Source: Dokdonella_A sp014338185 (GTDB taxonomy: Bacteria; Pseudomonadota; Gammaproteobacteria; Xanthomonadales; Rhodanobacteraceae). Taken from it: a DNA stretch of 64,000 nucleotides. The notes below the pieces were generated by a model, which saw only the letters and a program-made list of their open reading frames with translations, was not told the DNA's origin and did no database searches. Where the stretch lies: contig SZOS01000011.1 of the NCBI GenBank assembly GCA_030263295.1, positions 1 to 64,000 of the forward strand, written 5' to 3'. A program made the position numbers and the translations under genes. Below are positions 39,524-49,598 of the stretch, one piece after another. Every line of letters begins with the position of its first letter. Position 1 is the stretch's first letter.

Positions 39524-40821
39524 GGCTGGGCCTCCGCCGCGGGCAGCAGGAAGGCGAGCGCGGCCCAGGCACGGCCGAGTTCGCCCAGATGGGTGGCATG
39601 GTCGATGTGCAGGTCGAGTTCATCGCGGCGCGCGTCGAGCCACGGCTGCAGCGCGCCGCCACCGCGGTAGGCGGCCAGCGCGGTTTGGCTGCGGTCGTGC
39701 GCGAGCGGCAGCAGCTGTGCCTGCTTGCGCTCGACCAGCCGCTGCAGCGCGTGCCATTGCGCGAGCGCCTGGCGCAGCGCATCCAGCTGCGCGCGGCGTG
39801 CGTCCTCATGCTCGGCCTCGACCGCGGCGAGATCGGCGCGCCGCGCCGCGATGTCGCGGTCCTGCCGGTTGCGCGTGAACAGCGGCAGGCCGACCGCGAC
39901 CTCGACCATGAGCATGTCCTCGCGCGGCATCCCGCGCGGGCTGCGCGAGCGCTGGCCGTAGCTTGCCTCGATGCTCCAGTCGGGGCGCTTTTCGGCGACC
40001 GCGGCATCGACCGCGGCCTGCGCGAGCTCGCTGCGCGCCTGCCATGGCAGCAGCGCGGCGTGCCGGTCCAGCTGCGCGAACAACTGCGCTTCGGCCACGG
40101 GCAGCGTGCCGAAGTCCGGCGGCTCGCCCGCGGCGTGCAGCGTGCCGGGCTCGACATCGAGCCAGCGCGCGAGCGCCGCGCGCGCGGCCTCGACCTGGCC
40201 TTGCGCGATGTCGCGACGGTTGTCCAGGTCGAGCATCGCGGCCTGCGCCGCGAGCGCATCGACTGCGCTGCCGCCGCCGCCGGCAAGGCGCGCCTTGGCC
40301 AGCTCGGCCGCGAGCTGCGCCTGCTCGCGCTGCGCGTCGAGCGCGTCGAGCATGGCCTGCGCCGCCCACAGTGCGATCCACGCCTGCGCGGTGGCCTCGC
40401 GCACGCGCAGCCGGGTCGCGGCCTGCTCGGCTTGCGCGGCGTCGATGCGGCTCGCGGCCAGCGCCGCCCGCGCCTCGCGCTTGGCGCGGGCGGGGATTTC
40501 CTGCATGAGACCGACCTGCTTCATGGTCATGTCGTCGACGCGCAGGTCGAACGCGTGCGCGCCCTCGACCGGCACGTTGGACAGGCCCAGCAGCAGGCGC
40601 GGGTCGGGCAGGGCCGTGGCCCGCGCGGCGTCCTCGTGGGCCGCCACCAGCTGCGCCGCGCGAGCCTGCAGGCCGGGCGCGACCTGCTGCGCGCGCTCGA
40701 GCGCGGCGTTGAAGGACAGTTCCTGCGCCCGCAGCGCCGGCGCCGCCAGCGTACCCATCACGAGCGCGCCGAGCGCGGCGCATGCCACGCGGCACGTGGA
40801 TTGCAAACAAGACATCGACAT
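39520..40821 (-). CDS. cusC: Outer-membrane efflux protein of the TolC/CusC family
   Basis: About 433 residues with a signal peptide (MSMSCLQSTCRVACAALGAL... to ALRAQ). The mature protein is the alternating long-helix TolC pattern (SFNAALERAQQVAPGLQARAAQ; ARLAGGGGSAVDALAAQAAM). It supplies the outer-membrane duct for CusBA. GGAGG lies just upstream, four bases before ATG 40821 and ten before ATG 40815, so either may be used. Its TGA overlaps the ATG of cusB. The gene follows the Cys/His-rich protein by about 71 bases. Confidence 0.9.
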   Translation of the reverse strand: MSMSCLQSTCRVACAALGALVMGTLAAPALRAQELSFNAALERAQQVAPGLQARAAQLVAAHEDAARATALPDPRLLLGLSNVPVEGAHAFDLRVDDMTMKQVGLMQEIPARAKREARAALAASRIDAAQAEQAATRLRVREATAQAWIALWAAQAMLDALDAQREQAQLAAELAKARLAGGGGSAVDALAAQAAMLDLDNRRDIAQGQVEAARAALARWLDVEPGTLHAAGEPPDFGTLPVAEAQLFAQLDRHAALLPWQARSELAQAAVDAAVAEKRPDWSIEASYGQRSRSPRGMPREDMLMVEVAVGLPLFTRNRQDRDIAARRADLAAVEAEHEDARRAQLDALRQALAQWHALQRLVERKQAQLLPLAHDRSQTALAAYRGGGALQPWLDARRDELDLHIDHATHLGELGRAWAALAFLLPAAEAQP

Positions 40822-40892
40822 GGGACCTCCGCACACGCAATACCGCACGCGCAGCCCTGCGGCGGCGCGCATTCACGACTTGCGGTCGGGGT

Positions 40893-41291
40893 CTAGATCT
40901 GCAGGCTGCAGAAGCGCCGTGCCGGCGGTGGATCGCTGCGGCACACGGGGATGTCCTGGTAGTCGCGCCGTGGCGTCTGCGGCAACAGCACGTGATCGAG
41001 TGCGAACGCGACCGGCGGCAGCGCCAGCGGCGGCACCTGCGGCAGTTTGAGGTCGGGCGCGGTGAGGTGGCTGCCCTGGCAATGCTGGCCGCACAGCGGA
41101 TGGGCCTGTGGATCGGCCGCCGGCGCGGGTGCCTCGTGGCAGTGGCCGCCGGCCGGCGCGGGCGCGGCCGGCAGCTCCAGCGGCGGGCAGGCCAGCGCGC
41201 CGATCGCGACCTGCTGCAGCAACGCGAACAGCGCCAGGCAGGCCAGCCGCAGACGCCAGCGCCGCGTGCGCAGCAGGCGCAGCGGGCTCAT
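40893..41291 (-). CDS. Cys/His-rich exported protein preceding the cus genes (DUF2946-like)
   Basis: A 132-residue protein with an N-terminal hydrophobic helix after a very basic start (MSPLRLLRTRRWRLRL). The rest is rich in Pro, His and Cys, with GGHCHEAP, HPLCGQHCQGSH and a C-terminal VCRSDPPP...FCSLQI. It is first in the operon with cusCBA, and DUF2946-type proteins of this layout often sit in copper clusters. The His/Cys clusters suggest metal binding in the periplasm, but no biochemical role is established. The start is taken where the basic region meets the hydrophobic helix. Confidence 0.72.
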   Translation of the reverse strand: MSPLRLLRTRRWRLRLACLALFALLQQVAIGALACPPLELPAAPAPAGGHCHEAPAPAADPQAHPLCGQHCQGSHLTAPDLKLPQVPPLALPPVAFALDHVLLPQTPRRDYQDIPVCRSDPPPARRFCSLQI

Positions 41292-41511
41292 CGCGCGCCT
41301 CGCATGGCCACGACCGCGACGCGCTGCGCGGGCAGCGTGCGGACGGCGGGCCTGGGCTGGACGGGCGGGCTGGGCATGGGCAGCGAGTCTAGCGGGGAGC
41401 GGGCTTGGATGCATCGGCGCGCCCACGGTTCCGCGCGGCGCGCGTTGCGCCGCGCGCGGCGTTTGCGCGACCCTTGCCACGGCGCCGCCGGATGGCGCCG
41501 GAACCCAGGCC

Positions 41512-42429
41512 ATGGGCAACATCCTCGTCGGTACCGCGAGCTGGACCGACCAGACCCTGATCGACTGCAAGCGTTTCTATCCGCGCGGCTGCAACAGCGC
41601 CGAGGAGCGCCTGCGCCACTACGCGAGCCGTTTCGCGCTGGTCGAGGTCGATTCCTCGTACTACGCGCTGCCCAGCGCGCGCAACGCGGCCTTGTGGGCG
41701 CAGCGCACGCCGGCCGGCTTCACCTTCAACGTCAAGGCGTTCCGCGCGCTCACCCAGCACCAGACGCCGCGCCAGGCGCTGCCGCGCGACCTCGCGGCGC
41801 TGCTGCCCGCGGGTCGCAGCACGGTCTACTACAAGGACTTGCCGGGCGAGCTGCGCGAGGAATTGTGGACGCGCTTCGTCACCGCGTTGCAACCGCTGGC
41901 CGAGGCCGGCAAGCTCGGCGCGCTGCACTTCCAGTTCCCGCCGTGGTTCATCGCGCGGCGCGAGAACTACCAGTACCTGGAGCATCTGCGCGAGCGCCTG
42001 CCGCAGCACCTGCTCGCGGTGGAGTTTCGCCATGCCTCGTGGTTCGCGCCGGCGCAGCGCGACGCCACGCTCGAGTTCGAGCGTGCCCACGCGCTGGCCA
42101 ACGTGACCGTGGACGAGCCGCAGGGCTTCCGCCAGAGCATCCCGGCGGTGTGGGAGATCACCACGCCCGCGCTGGCACTGCTGCGCCTGCATGGCCGCAA
42201 CGCCGACACCTGGACCCGGCCCGGGCTGGCCGCGGCCAGCGACCGCTTCAACTACGACTACCCGAGCGCGGAGCTGGCGCAGTTCGTGCCCCGGCTGCGC
42301 TCGCTCGCGGCCTCGGCGGCGCTCGTGCACGTGGTGTTCAACAACAACTACGAGGACCAGGGCGTACGCAATGCGCGCGAACTCATCGACCTGCTCGGTG
42401 CCGATGCGGCTGGGCCGGCGCCGGCCTGA
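41512..42429 (+). CDS. DUF72 family protein (YecE-like)
   Basis: A 305-residue cytoplasmic protein with the TIM-barrel DUF72 pattern: ILVGTASWTDQTLI, RFALVEVDSSYYALPS, GFTFNVKAFRALTQH, LGALHFQFPPWF, AVEFRHASWF and LLRLHGRNADTW. The family is widespread, and a nuclease or radical-SAM-partner role has been suggested without firm evidence. It is divergent from the cus operon, with 220 bases between. Confidence 0.9.
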   Translation: MGNILVGTASWTDQTLIDCKRFYPRGCNSAEERLRHYASRFALVEVDSSYYALPSARNAALWAQRTPAGFTFNVKAFRALTQHQTPRQALPRDLAALLPAGRSTVYYKDLPGELREELWTRFVTALQPLAEAGKLGALHFQFPPWFIARRENYQYLEHLRERLPQHLLAVEFRHASWFAPAQRDATLEFERAHALANVTVDEPQGFRQSIPAVWEITTPALALLRLHGRNADTWTRPGLAAASDRFNYDYPSAELAQFVPRLRSLAASAALVHVVFNNNYEDQGVRNARELIDLLGADAAGPAPA

Positions 42430-42709
42430 GGCGCCGTCCGCGGCCCGGATCCGACCGTCCGGCCCACACGCACGGCCGCAGCGCCGGCTCTGGCACGGAA
42501 CCTGCTGCAGCAGCATCAAAGCCATGCCGGTGAATCCGCACCATGCCGCAACGCCGATGTCCGATCCGCCACCGCCAGACGGGTGCCCGCAGCCAAGGCG
42601 ACCCGCGCCCATTCCACGCGCGGGCGTGGCGGGGTAGGCTCGCGCCGGTGACATCCAGCACCGGGGCCTGGCGCGGGTTGCGCCGGGTCCGGACCATCCA
42701 GCACGGCCC

Positions 42710-44029
42710 ATGGACGCGCATGTGAACGCCACCGCCTTCATCCCGATCCAGGACGCCGCGTTCCGGTTCCTGCTCGACGAGGTGGGCGCGTTCGTCTACG
42801 TGACCGACCGCGAAGGCCGCTACACCTACGCCAACCGGCTCGTGCTCGACCTGCTCGGCCAGCCGCTCGCGGGCGTGGTGGGCAAGCGCTTCACCGATTT
42901 CGTCGACATCGGCGAGGACAGCGAACTGCGCGAAACCGACCGGCGCGTGCTGGAGGACGGCCACACGATCGCACGCGAGGAAAGCAACCTCATCCACGCC
43001 ACCGGCGAACTGCGCACCTACTGGTCGATCAAGAAGCCGCTGCGCGATGCGGCCGGTGCGATCATCGGCATGATCGGCATCTCGCATGACATCACCGACA
43101 AGAAGCGCCTTGAGGACAAGGTGCGCATGCACAAGGAACTGCTCGACACCGTGCTCGGCAACGTCGACGCGCTGGTCTACATGAAGGGTGCCGACCGCCG
43201 CTTCCTGTACGTCAACCCGGCCACCGCGCGTGTGTTCGGCAAGACACCCGAGCAGGTCATCGGCCGCCTCGACAGCGAGCTGATGCCGCAGGAGGCGGCC
43301 GACCGCTTCTGGGACAAGGATCGGCGGATCTTCGCCTCGGGACAGCGCCACGCCGGCGAGGAATCGCTGCACGATGCCGACGGCGTGCTGCGCCATTACT
43401 GGAGCGTGATGATGCCGCTGGCCGCGTACGAGGGCCAACCCGCGCTGATCGGCCTGAGCACCGACATCACCGAGCTGCATGCACTCAAGGAAGAACTGCG
43501 GCGGCAGGCCAAGACCGACATCCTCACCGGCCTCGACAACCGCCGCAGCTTCTTCGAACGGGCCGAGGAGGAATACTCGCGCTGCCGCCGCCATGGCCAC
43601 GCGCTGAGCCTGGTCGCGATCGACATCGACCATTTCAAGCGCATCAACGACGTGTTCGGGCATCCCGTGGGCGACCTGGTCCTGCAGGATTTTGCCGGCC
43701 GCTGCCGCGCCGCGCTGCGCGAGGAAGACCTGTGCGCGCGCACCGGCGGCGAGGAGTTCTGCGTGCTGCTGCCCGAGATCGGCCTCGACGCGGCCCACCA
43801 GCTCGCCGAGCGCCTGCGCGACATCGTCGCCAGTGATCCAGCGCCGGCCGCGCAGCCGGTGGCGCGGCTCACGATCAGCCTCGGCGTGGCGAGCCTGGGC
43901 GAGGGCGATTCCGGCTTTGGCAGCCTGTTCTCGCGTGCCGACCGCATGCTCTACCTGGCCAAGGAGCGCGGCCGCAACCGCAGCGTGACCGAGCGCGAGG
44001 CCCAAACGCCGCCGACCGGCGGCGCGTGA
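42710..44029 (+). CDS. PAS-PAS diguanylate cyclase (GGDEF)
   Basis: A 439-residue soluble protein. It has two PAS domains (about 15-130, with VYVTDREGRYTYANRLVLDL; about 145-260, with RRFLYVNPATARVFGKTPEQ) and a GGDEF domain (about 272-425). The active-site loop is GGEEF, and an inhibitory I-site REED lies five residues upstream, so it should make cyclic di-GMP from GTP with product feedback. No EAL domain and no membrane segment are seen. The PAS domains presumably sense an intracellular or diffusible signal. The 280-base gap before it holds nothing I recognise. Confidence 0.93.
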   Translation: MDAHVNATAFIPIQDAAFRFLLDEVGAFVYVTDREGRYTYANRLVLDLLGQPLAGVVGKRFTDFVDIGEDSELRETDRRVLEDGHTIAREESNLIHATGELRTYWSIKKPLRDAAGAIIGMIGISHDITDKKRLEDKVRMHKELLDTVLGNVDALVYMKGADRRFLYVNPATARVFGKTPEQVIGRLDSELMPQEAADRFWDKDRRIFASGQRHAGEESLHDADGVLRHYWSVMMPLAAYEGQPALIGLSTDITELHALKEELRRQAKTDILTGLDNRRSFFERAEEEYSRCRRHGHALSLVAIDIDHFKRINDVFGHPVGDLVLQDFAGRCRAALREEDLCARTGGEEFCVLLPEIGLDAAHQLAERLRDIVASDPAPAAQPVARLTISLGVASLGEGDSGFGSLFSRADRMLYLAKERGRNRSVTEREAQTPPTGGA

Positions 44030-44242
44030 GCGGCGGCGCGGGTCCCTGTGCGGGCGGCGGGCTTCGCTGCGCTCGCCCGATCGACTATGCTGCGCCCGCC
44101 TCGATGCAGCGGGGATCGAGACCGCACCCCAAGCAGCCGTGTGCCGGCTGCGTGCCGCATCGTGCACGGGCCCTGCGCCCGGCGCCCTGTGGCGTGCTCC
44201 GGCACGCGGTCATGGAAGGATCAATCACCGGGAGAGTCTGCG

Positions 44243-45058
44243 ATGAAGCCACTGGAATCCGTGCTGTTGATGCTGTTTTCGGGCCTGGCCGGTACGACCG
44301 CTGCGCACGCGGCGCAGCCGCAGGCCGCGGCCGTGTCGCCTTGGCGGCTGCAGCCGGTCACCCTCGCACGCGGTGGTGGCGCCGGCACCGCCGCGGCAGC
44401 GATGCCGGCCGCGCCGTGGGCAAGTCATGTGTTCGCGCTCGATGACGGCAGCTACGAGGACAGCATCGGCATGGGCACGGACACGCCCACGGCGACACAA
44501 GCCGGTGCGGTGTGGCTCAACCGCTTCCACGTCGCCGAGGCAGTGACGGTCGACAGCATCTCGATCCTGTGGCCGACCCAGGCCGCCGGCACCCTGGTCG
44601 GCCTGCAGGCCAACCTCGTCGTGTACCACGACGCCGACGCCGATGGCGATCCCGGCAATGCGCTGCGCATCGGCAGCGACCACCTGGTGACGATCGCTGC
44701 GGTGGGCGCGTTCCAGACCTATCCGACCAGCTTTGCGGTGGCCGGCGCCGGCGACCTCTACATCGGCTTCGTCGACCAGTGGGCGCTCGCGGGTGGCTAC
44801 AAGCCGCGACTGTTCCCGGCCGCACTCGACCAATCCAGCGACCAGGGCATGTCCTGGCTCGCGGCCGCGAGCACGCCGCCGACCGACATCGTCGATCTGG
44901 GCGCCAACGACCTGCTCGGGACCAGCGCCCAGTTCGGCGTGCCCGGCAACTGGCTGATCCGCGCCACCGCGACCAGTGGCGTCAGCGACGTGATCTTCCG
45001 CGACGGCTTCGAAACGCCCGACGCGGGCGTGGCGGCGGGCGGCGCCGCGCGGTCGTAG
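44243..45058 (+). CDS. Exported protein of unknown function with C-terminal DVIFRDGFE motif
   Basis: A 271-residue protein with a signal peptide (to about 24, AAHAAQ). Most of the mature part is beta-rich with no domain I can name: FALDDGSYEDSIGMG, FHVAEAVTVDSISILWP, LVVYHDADADGDPGN and GDLYIGFVDQWA. Near the end it has VSDVIFRDGFETPDAG, sharing the short acidic-aromatic motif with two subtilases and the beta-helix protein. Asp-rich DADADGDPGN could bind calcium. It stands alone, between the cyclase gene and a convergent S9 peptidase gene. The start follows GGGAGA with good spacing. Confidence 0.75.
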   Translation: MKPLESVLLMLFSGLAGTTAAHAAQPQAAAVSPWRLQPVTLARGGGAGTAAAAMPAAPWASHVFALDDGSYEDSIGMGTDTPTATQAGAVWLNRFHVAEAVTVDSISILWPTQAAGTLVGLQANLVVYHDADADGDPGNALRIGSDHLVTIAAVGAFQTYPTSFAVAGAGDLYIGFVDQWALAGGYKPRLFPAALDQSSDQGMSWLAAASTPPTDIVDLGANDLLGTSAQFGVPGNWLIRATATSGVSDVIFRDGFETPDAGVAAGGAARS

Positions 45059-45107
45059 CCGTTGCCCGCAGGCGCCTGCACGATCGGGCCCGTGGCCGGC
45101 CCGGCAC

Positions 45108-45129
45108 GCGCGCGGCGCACGCCGCGCGC
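45108..45129. terminator. Hairpin between convergent genes
   Basis: GCGCGCGGC (45108-45116) pairs with GCCGCGCGC (45121-45129) around GCAC, in the 79-base space between the exported-protein gene and the S9 peptidase gene. No T-run. Confidence 0.45.
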
Positions 45130-45137
45130 ATCGAGGT

Positions 45138-47717
45138 TCACTCCTGCGCGGGCAGCGCGGGCGCGTTCTTCACGTAGCGGTCGAACCACGCAAGCATCTC
45201 GGCGACGAAGTGCTCGTTGGATTCGCGCGCGGCATACCAGTGCGGCTCGTGCGGCAGCATCACCAGCCGGGTCGGGTGGCCGAGGCCGCGCAGCGCCTGG
45301 AACAGGCGTGGCGACTGGGTGGGCTCGGTGCCGGGATTGGCATCGTCGCTGCCGTGCACGATCAGCAGCGGTTCGTTGATGCGGTCGGCATGGAAGAACG
45401 CCGAGGCCTGGTCGTACACCTTGGGCGCGGCCCAGAACGAGCGCCGCTCGTTCTGGAAGCCGAACGGCGTGAGCGTCTTGTTGTAGCCGCCGCTGCTGGC
45501 CACGCCGGCGCGGAACAGGTCGGTGTGGGCGAGCAGGTTCGCGGTCATGAGCGCGCCATGGCTGTGGCCGGTGACGCCGATGCGGTTGCGGTCGACCACG
45601 CCCAGCCCCACCGCCTTGTCGACCGCGGCCTGGGCATTGGCCACGAGCTGCTCGACATAGCTGTCGTAAGCGTTGCGGGGATCGCCCACGATCGGGAACG
45701 CGGCGCTGTCGATGATGGCGTAGCCGGCCAGCAGCAACAGGCGGTAGCTGCGCAGCTGGGTGAAGGTCTGCTCCGAACCGCGCACCTGGCCGGCCTGGCT
45801 CGGATCGGCGTAGTCGAGCGGATAGGCATTGAGGATCGCCGGCAGGCGCGTGCCTTCGACGTAGCCGGGCGGCGTGTACAGCGTGAATGACAACGGCACG
45901 CCATCCTTGCGCTTGTAGCTGACCATGCGCTTGCGCGCCTCGCGCACCAGCGGCGTGGGGTCGGCAAGGTGCGTCACCGGCGTGGCCTGCGAGGTGTGGG
46001 CCGCCTCGCCGGCCGCGGCCGGCGTGACCGCGCCGCCGAGTGTGCGCAGCCAGGTGTTGGGCGGCAGCAGCGCCGACTGGTGCAGCGTGAGGAAGCGGTC
46101 GTTGCGCGCGGTGAGCGCGAGCGGCTGCTCGTGCGCGTCGGCCGCGCTACGGAACAGGCGCGTGGTGCGGCCATTGGCCAGTTCGTAGCGGTCGAGGAAG
46201 GGACGCTCGCCCGTGGGCGAGGCGCCGTCACCGAACAGCAGCAGCGCGCCCTCGCGCTCGTCGAGCACCGCCGCGCCATTGGCCAGCGTGCGCAGCTGCG
46301 GAGTGCCCGGGTTGGCGTATTCCTCGTCGAGCGACAGGTCCCACAGCACGCGCGGCTTTGCGCGCGGGTGGTCGGCGTCGATGAGGCTGACGGTGTACCA
46401 GCGGCGGTTGGCGTCGTATTGGGTCAGCAGTGCGCGCGCGCCGCGCTCGAACCAGCGCAGGCCCGCGTAGCGCTGGGTCACGCGCGCGATTTCCACCGGC
46501 TTGGCGGTGAACGGCGCCTTGAGTGCGAACACGCGGTCACGTGCAGGTACGCTGCGCTTCCAGTCGCCGCCGTCGAGCGCCTCGGCGTAGACCAGCGTGG
46601 CTGGCGCGTTGGCGCGCCAGCTGAAGTCGCGCGGTCCCTGCGGTACGCCGCGCACCGGCACGCTCTCGGCGGCCGGCAGGCTCGCGACCACCCGCGTGCG
46701 GCCGTCGCGCAGGTCGAGCACGGCCACGTCGTGGCCGAATCGCTGCCAGGTGGTGACGCGCGAGTACGGCCGCTTGAGCAGGTTCACGCGCACATGGCGG
46801 CCATCGGGCGCGACGTCGACCGCGCCGATCACCGCGACCGGTCCGACCGGGCGATGGCCGCCGTCGGCGACCGTCACCACCTGCAGCTGCGCGCTGGCGT
46901 AGTGGTCGAACAGCGCATCGTCCTCGGCGCTGGCGAGCGTGTCGCGCGCCTCATAGGTGCTGCTTTCGCCGCCGCCGCTGGTGGCATCCTTGATCTCGGG
47001 GCCGGTCGGCACCGCCGCGCGCTGCGGCGCCGGGCCGAGGTTCGCGGGCACGGTCTTGACCAGCAGCGCGTCACTGCCGCCGAGCCATTGCAGTTCCTGG
47101 TCGAGGATCGGATTCAGGCGCACGCCCTCGACGCGGCGCAGCGCACCGCTGCCGGCCTCGCCCAGCCACAGTTCCACGCCGTCGGCGCTGGTGTTGGCAA
47201 AGGCGAAGCGCTTGCCGTCGGGCGACCACGCGGGCAGGTCGGGGCAGGCGCCTGCGGGCAGCTCGACCGGCGTGGTCGCGCCGCTGGCCACCTCGACCAG
47301 CGAGTAGCCCTCGAAGCAGTTGCGGATGCCGTAGCCGTTGGAGCGGTCGTGGCGCGTGTGTGCGCGCGGTTCCACGCGCACGCCCGCGAGCTTGAGGTAG
47401 GGCTCGGCGACGGTCGCGATCGAGGGATATTGCGGCAACTGCACGATGAGCAGGCGCGTGCCGGTCGGGTCGGGCAAGGGCTGCGCGGGCAGCGGCGCGC
47501 GCATCACGCCCAGCAAGGGCTCGGGCGGCTGCTGGTACTGCGCCTGTGCGACCGTGGCGGCCAGCGCCAGCGCGAGCCCGCAGGCCGCATGGAACGGCCA
47601 TGGGCGCGGCCCGCTGCCGCAGCGCGCGCCCGGCGCGGCAGCGCCACGGGTGGAGCGCGCGGCGGCATCGCCTGCCGCCGCAGCTGACAGGGGACGGATG
47701 CGGCTGGATCGATGCAT
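45138..47717 (-). CDS. Exported S9 family serine peptidase (glutamyl endopeptidase-like)
   Basis: About 859 residues. A signal peptide follows a basic N-terminus (MHRSSRIRPL), then a beta-propeller of about 500 residues and a C-terminal alpha/beta hydrolase. The nucleophile is in GHSHGALMTANLL, the Asp probably in HGSDDANPGTEP and the His in LPHEPHWYAARES. The closest family by pattern is the prolyl-oligopeptidase group that includes chloroplast glutamyl endopeptidase. It should cleave peptides in the periplasm or outside. ATG 47717 is favoured over 47723 because GGAG is then spaced by seven bases. It is divergent from the FAD dehydrogenase gene. Confidence 0.9.
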   Translation of the reverse strand: MHRSSRIRPLSAAAAGDAAARSTRGAAAPGARCGSGPRPWPFHAACGLALALAATVAQAQYQQPPEPLLGVMRAPLPAQPLPDPTGTRLLIVQLPQYPSIATVAEPYLKLAGVRVEPRAHTRHDRSNGYGIRNCFEGYSLVEVASGATTPVELPAGACPDLPAWSPDGKRFAFANTSADGVELWLGEAGSGALRRVEGVRLNPILDQELQWLGGSDALLVKTVPANLGPAPQRAAVPTGPEIKDATSGGGESSTYEARDTLASAEDDALFDHYASAQLQVVTVADGGHRPVGPVAVIGAVDVAPDGRHVRVNLLKRPYSRVTTWQRFGHDVAVLDLRDGRTRVVASLPAAESVPVRGVPQGPRDFSWRANAPATLVYAEALDGGDWKRSVPARDRVFALKAPFTAKPVEIARVTQRYAGLRWFERGARALLTQYDANRRWYTVSLIDADHPRAKPRVLWDLSLDEEYANPGTPQLRTLANGAAVLDEREGALLLFGDGASPTGERPFLDRYELANGRTTRLFRSAADAHEQPLALTARNDRFLTLHQSALLPPNTWLRTLGGAVTPAAAGEAAHTSQATPVTHLADPTPLVREARKRMVSYKRKDGVPLSFTLYTPPGYVEGTRLPAILNAYPLDYADPSQAGQVRGSEQTFTQLRSYRLLLLAGYAIIDSAAFPIVGDPRNAYDSYVEQLVANAQAAVDKAVGLGVVDRNRIGVTGHSHGALMTANLLAHTDLFRAGVASSGGYNKTLTPFGFQNERRSFWAAPKVYDQASAFFHADRINEPLLIVHGSDDANPGTEPTQSPRLFQALRGLGHPTRLVMLPHEPHWYAARESNEHFVAEMLAWFDRYVKNAPALPAQE

Positions 47718-47899
47718 GGGCATGCTCCGCGACAGGTGGGCGCCAAGCCTAGCAGTTCCATCCGCGGTTCCGGCGCCGCGGCACCCGTCCATGCGCGCGG
47801 GCCCGGCGTGGCGGTGGGCGCGCCGCGCGCGCTGCGCTAGGCTGGGCGGGCTGCGGCGTCGCGGGCGCGCTCGCCGTTGCATGCGGAGTTGGGGGCGCG

Positions 47900-49510
47900 G
47901 TGGGGATACGGCAGGCAGACGTGGTCGTGGTCGGCGGCGGCATCGCGGGCATCGTCACCGCGCTCGAGCTGCTGCGCGGCGGCCTGCGCGTGGTGGTGGT
48001 CGATCGCGACACGCCGGCGCGTTTCGGTGGACTCGCGCGCTGGGCGTTCGGCGGCATGGCGCTGGTCGGCACGCCGCAGCAGGCACGGAACAGGATCCCC
48101 GACACGCCCGCGCGCGCGCTCGCCGACTGGCTGCGCTTTGGCGAACTCGATCCGCGCGAACGCTGGCCACTGGCCTGGGCGCGCCACTACGTCGAGCATT
48201 CGCGCGACCAGGTGTACGACTGGCTGGTCGGCGAAGGCCTGCGCTTCCTGCCCGCGGTCAACTGGGTCGAGCGCGGCCGCCACGGCGAGGGCAACTCGCT
48301 GCCGCGCTACCACGTGCTGTGGGGTACTTCGCTCGCGCTCACGCGGCAGCTCATCGCCGCGCTGCGGTGCGCCGATCGCGGCGGGCGCCTGCAGATCCTG
48401 CACGGGCATCGCGTCGACGCGCTCGAGCGGCAGGATGGGCGCGTGTGCGGCGCCTGGGCCTGCGACGAGGCCGGCGGCGCCCGCACGCGCATCGACGCGC
48501 CTGTGGTGGTGCTCGCCAGCGGCGGCATCAACGGCAGCCACGCGCAGGCGCGCGCCCACTGGCCCGCGGACCGGCCGCTGCCGGCGCAGATGCTCAATGG
48601 CGCCAGTCCGCTCGCCGACGGGGCGCTGCACCACTGGGCCGTGGCGCAGCTGGGCGCGCGGCTCAGCCATGTGGGCGAGATGTGGAACTACGCCGCCGGC
48701 ATCGCCCATCCGTATCCGCACTTTGCCGGTCACGGCCTGTCGCTGATCCCGTGCAAGTCGGCGTTGTGGCTGGACCATCGCGGCGAGCGCATCGGACCCG
48801 AGCCGCTGGTCACCGGTTTCGACACGCACTGGCTGTGCCAGCGCGTGGCCGCGCAGCAGCGACCGTGGACCTGGCAGCTCATGAACCGGCGCATCGCGCG
48901 GCGTGAGTTGGCGATCTCGGGCGCCGAGCACAACCCGCGCATCCGCGACCGCCAGTGGCTGCGCTTCCTCGCCGACACGCTCCTGGGCAGCGAGCGCCTG
49001 CTGCGGCAGATGCAGCGCGAAAGCCGCGAAGTCCTGGTCGCCGGCACGCTCGCCGAACTGGCCATGCGCATGAACGAGCTCACCGCCTCGCTCGATGTCG
49101 ATCCGGCGCGCCTGCAGGCCACGGTCGACGCCTTCGATGCCAATTTCGCGCGCGGCGGCAGCCTCGAAAACGATGCGCAGCTGCGCCTGATCCGCCACGC
49201 GCGGCAGTGGGGGCCGGACCGCCTGCGCACCTGCGCGCCCGCGCCGCTGCAACGCAAGGGCGCGGGTCCGTTCGTCGCGGTGCGCGCGCGGCTGATCACG
49301 CGCAAGAGCCTGGGCGGCCTGTGCACCGACCTGGACAGCCGCGTGCTTGACGCGGCCGATGCGCCGATCGCGGGCCTGTACTGCGTGGGCGAGGCGGCGG
49401 GTTTCGGTGGCGGCGGCGCCTGTGGCAAGCGCTCGCTCGAAGGCACCTTCCTGCCCGGCTGCATCCTCACCGCGCGCGCGGCGGCGCGCAGTATCGTGGC
49501 GGGCGGCTGA
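47900..49510 (+). CDS. FAD-binding dehydrogenase (KstD/fumarate reductase flavoprotein-like)
   Basis: A 536-residue flavoprotein. The N-terminal Rossmann motif ADVVVVGGGIAGIVTALEL is followed by FGGLARWAFGGM and, near the C-terminus, LYCVGEAAGFGGGGACG and SLEGTFLPGC. The overall pattern fits a widespread group of putative FAD-binding dehydrogenases related to 3-ketosteroid-delta-1-dehydrogenase and succinate/fumarate flavoproteins. The substrate is unproven. A GTG at 47900 is the start; no ATG fits the frame nearby. It is followed after 88 bases by a ThDP-dependent enzyme on the same strand, suggesting a shared pathway. Confidence 0.85.
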   Translation: MGIRQADVVVVGGGIAGIVTALELLRGGLRVVVVDRDTPARFGGLARWAFGGMALVGTPQQARNRIPDTPARALADWLRFGELDPRERWPLAWARHYVEHSRDQVYDWLVGEGLRFLPAVNWVERGRHGEGNSLPRYHVLWGTSLALTRQLIAALRCADRGGRLQILHGHRVDALERQDGRVCGAWACDEAGGARTRIDAPVVVLASGGINGSHAQARAHWPADRPLPAQMLNGASPLADGALHHWAVAQLGARLSHVGEMWNYAAGIAHPYPHFAGHGLSLIPCKSALWLDHRGERIGPEPLVTGFDTHWLCQRVAAQQRPWTWQLMNRRIARRELAISGAEHNPRIRDRQWLRFLADTLLGSERLLRQMQRESREVLVAGTLAELAMRMNELTASLDVDPARLQATVDAFDANFARGGSLENDAQLRLIRHARQWGPDRLRTCAPAPLQRKGAGPFVAVRARLITRKSLGGLCTDLDSRVLDAADAPIAGLYCVGEAAGFGGGGACGKRSLEGTFLPGCILTARAAARSIVAGG

Positions 49511-49598
49511 TGCCCGCGGCCGCGACCGTGGCAGGCCTGGCACGCGGCGATCGATGGCCGGTCGCGGCGCAACACGGCGCGGTTCAACCGGGGGACAC

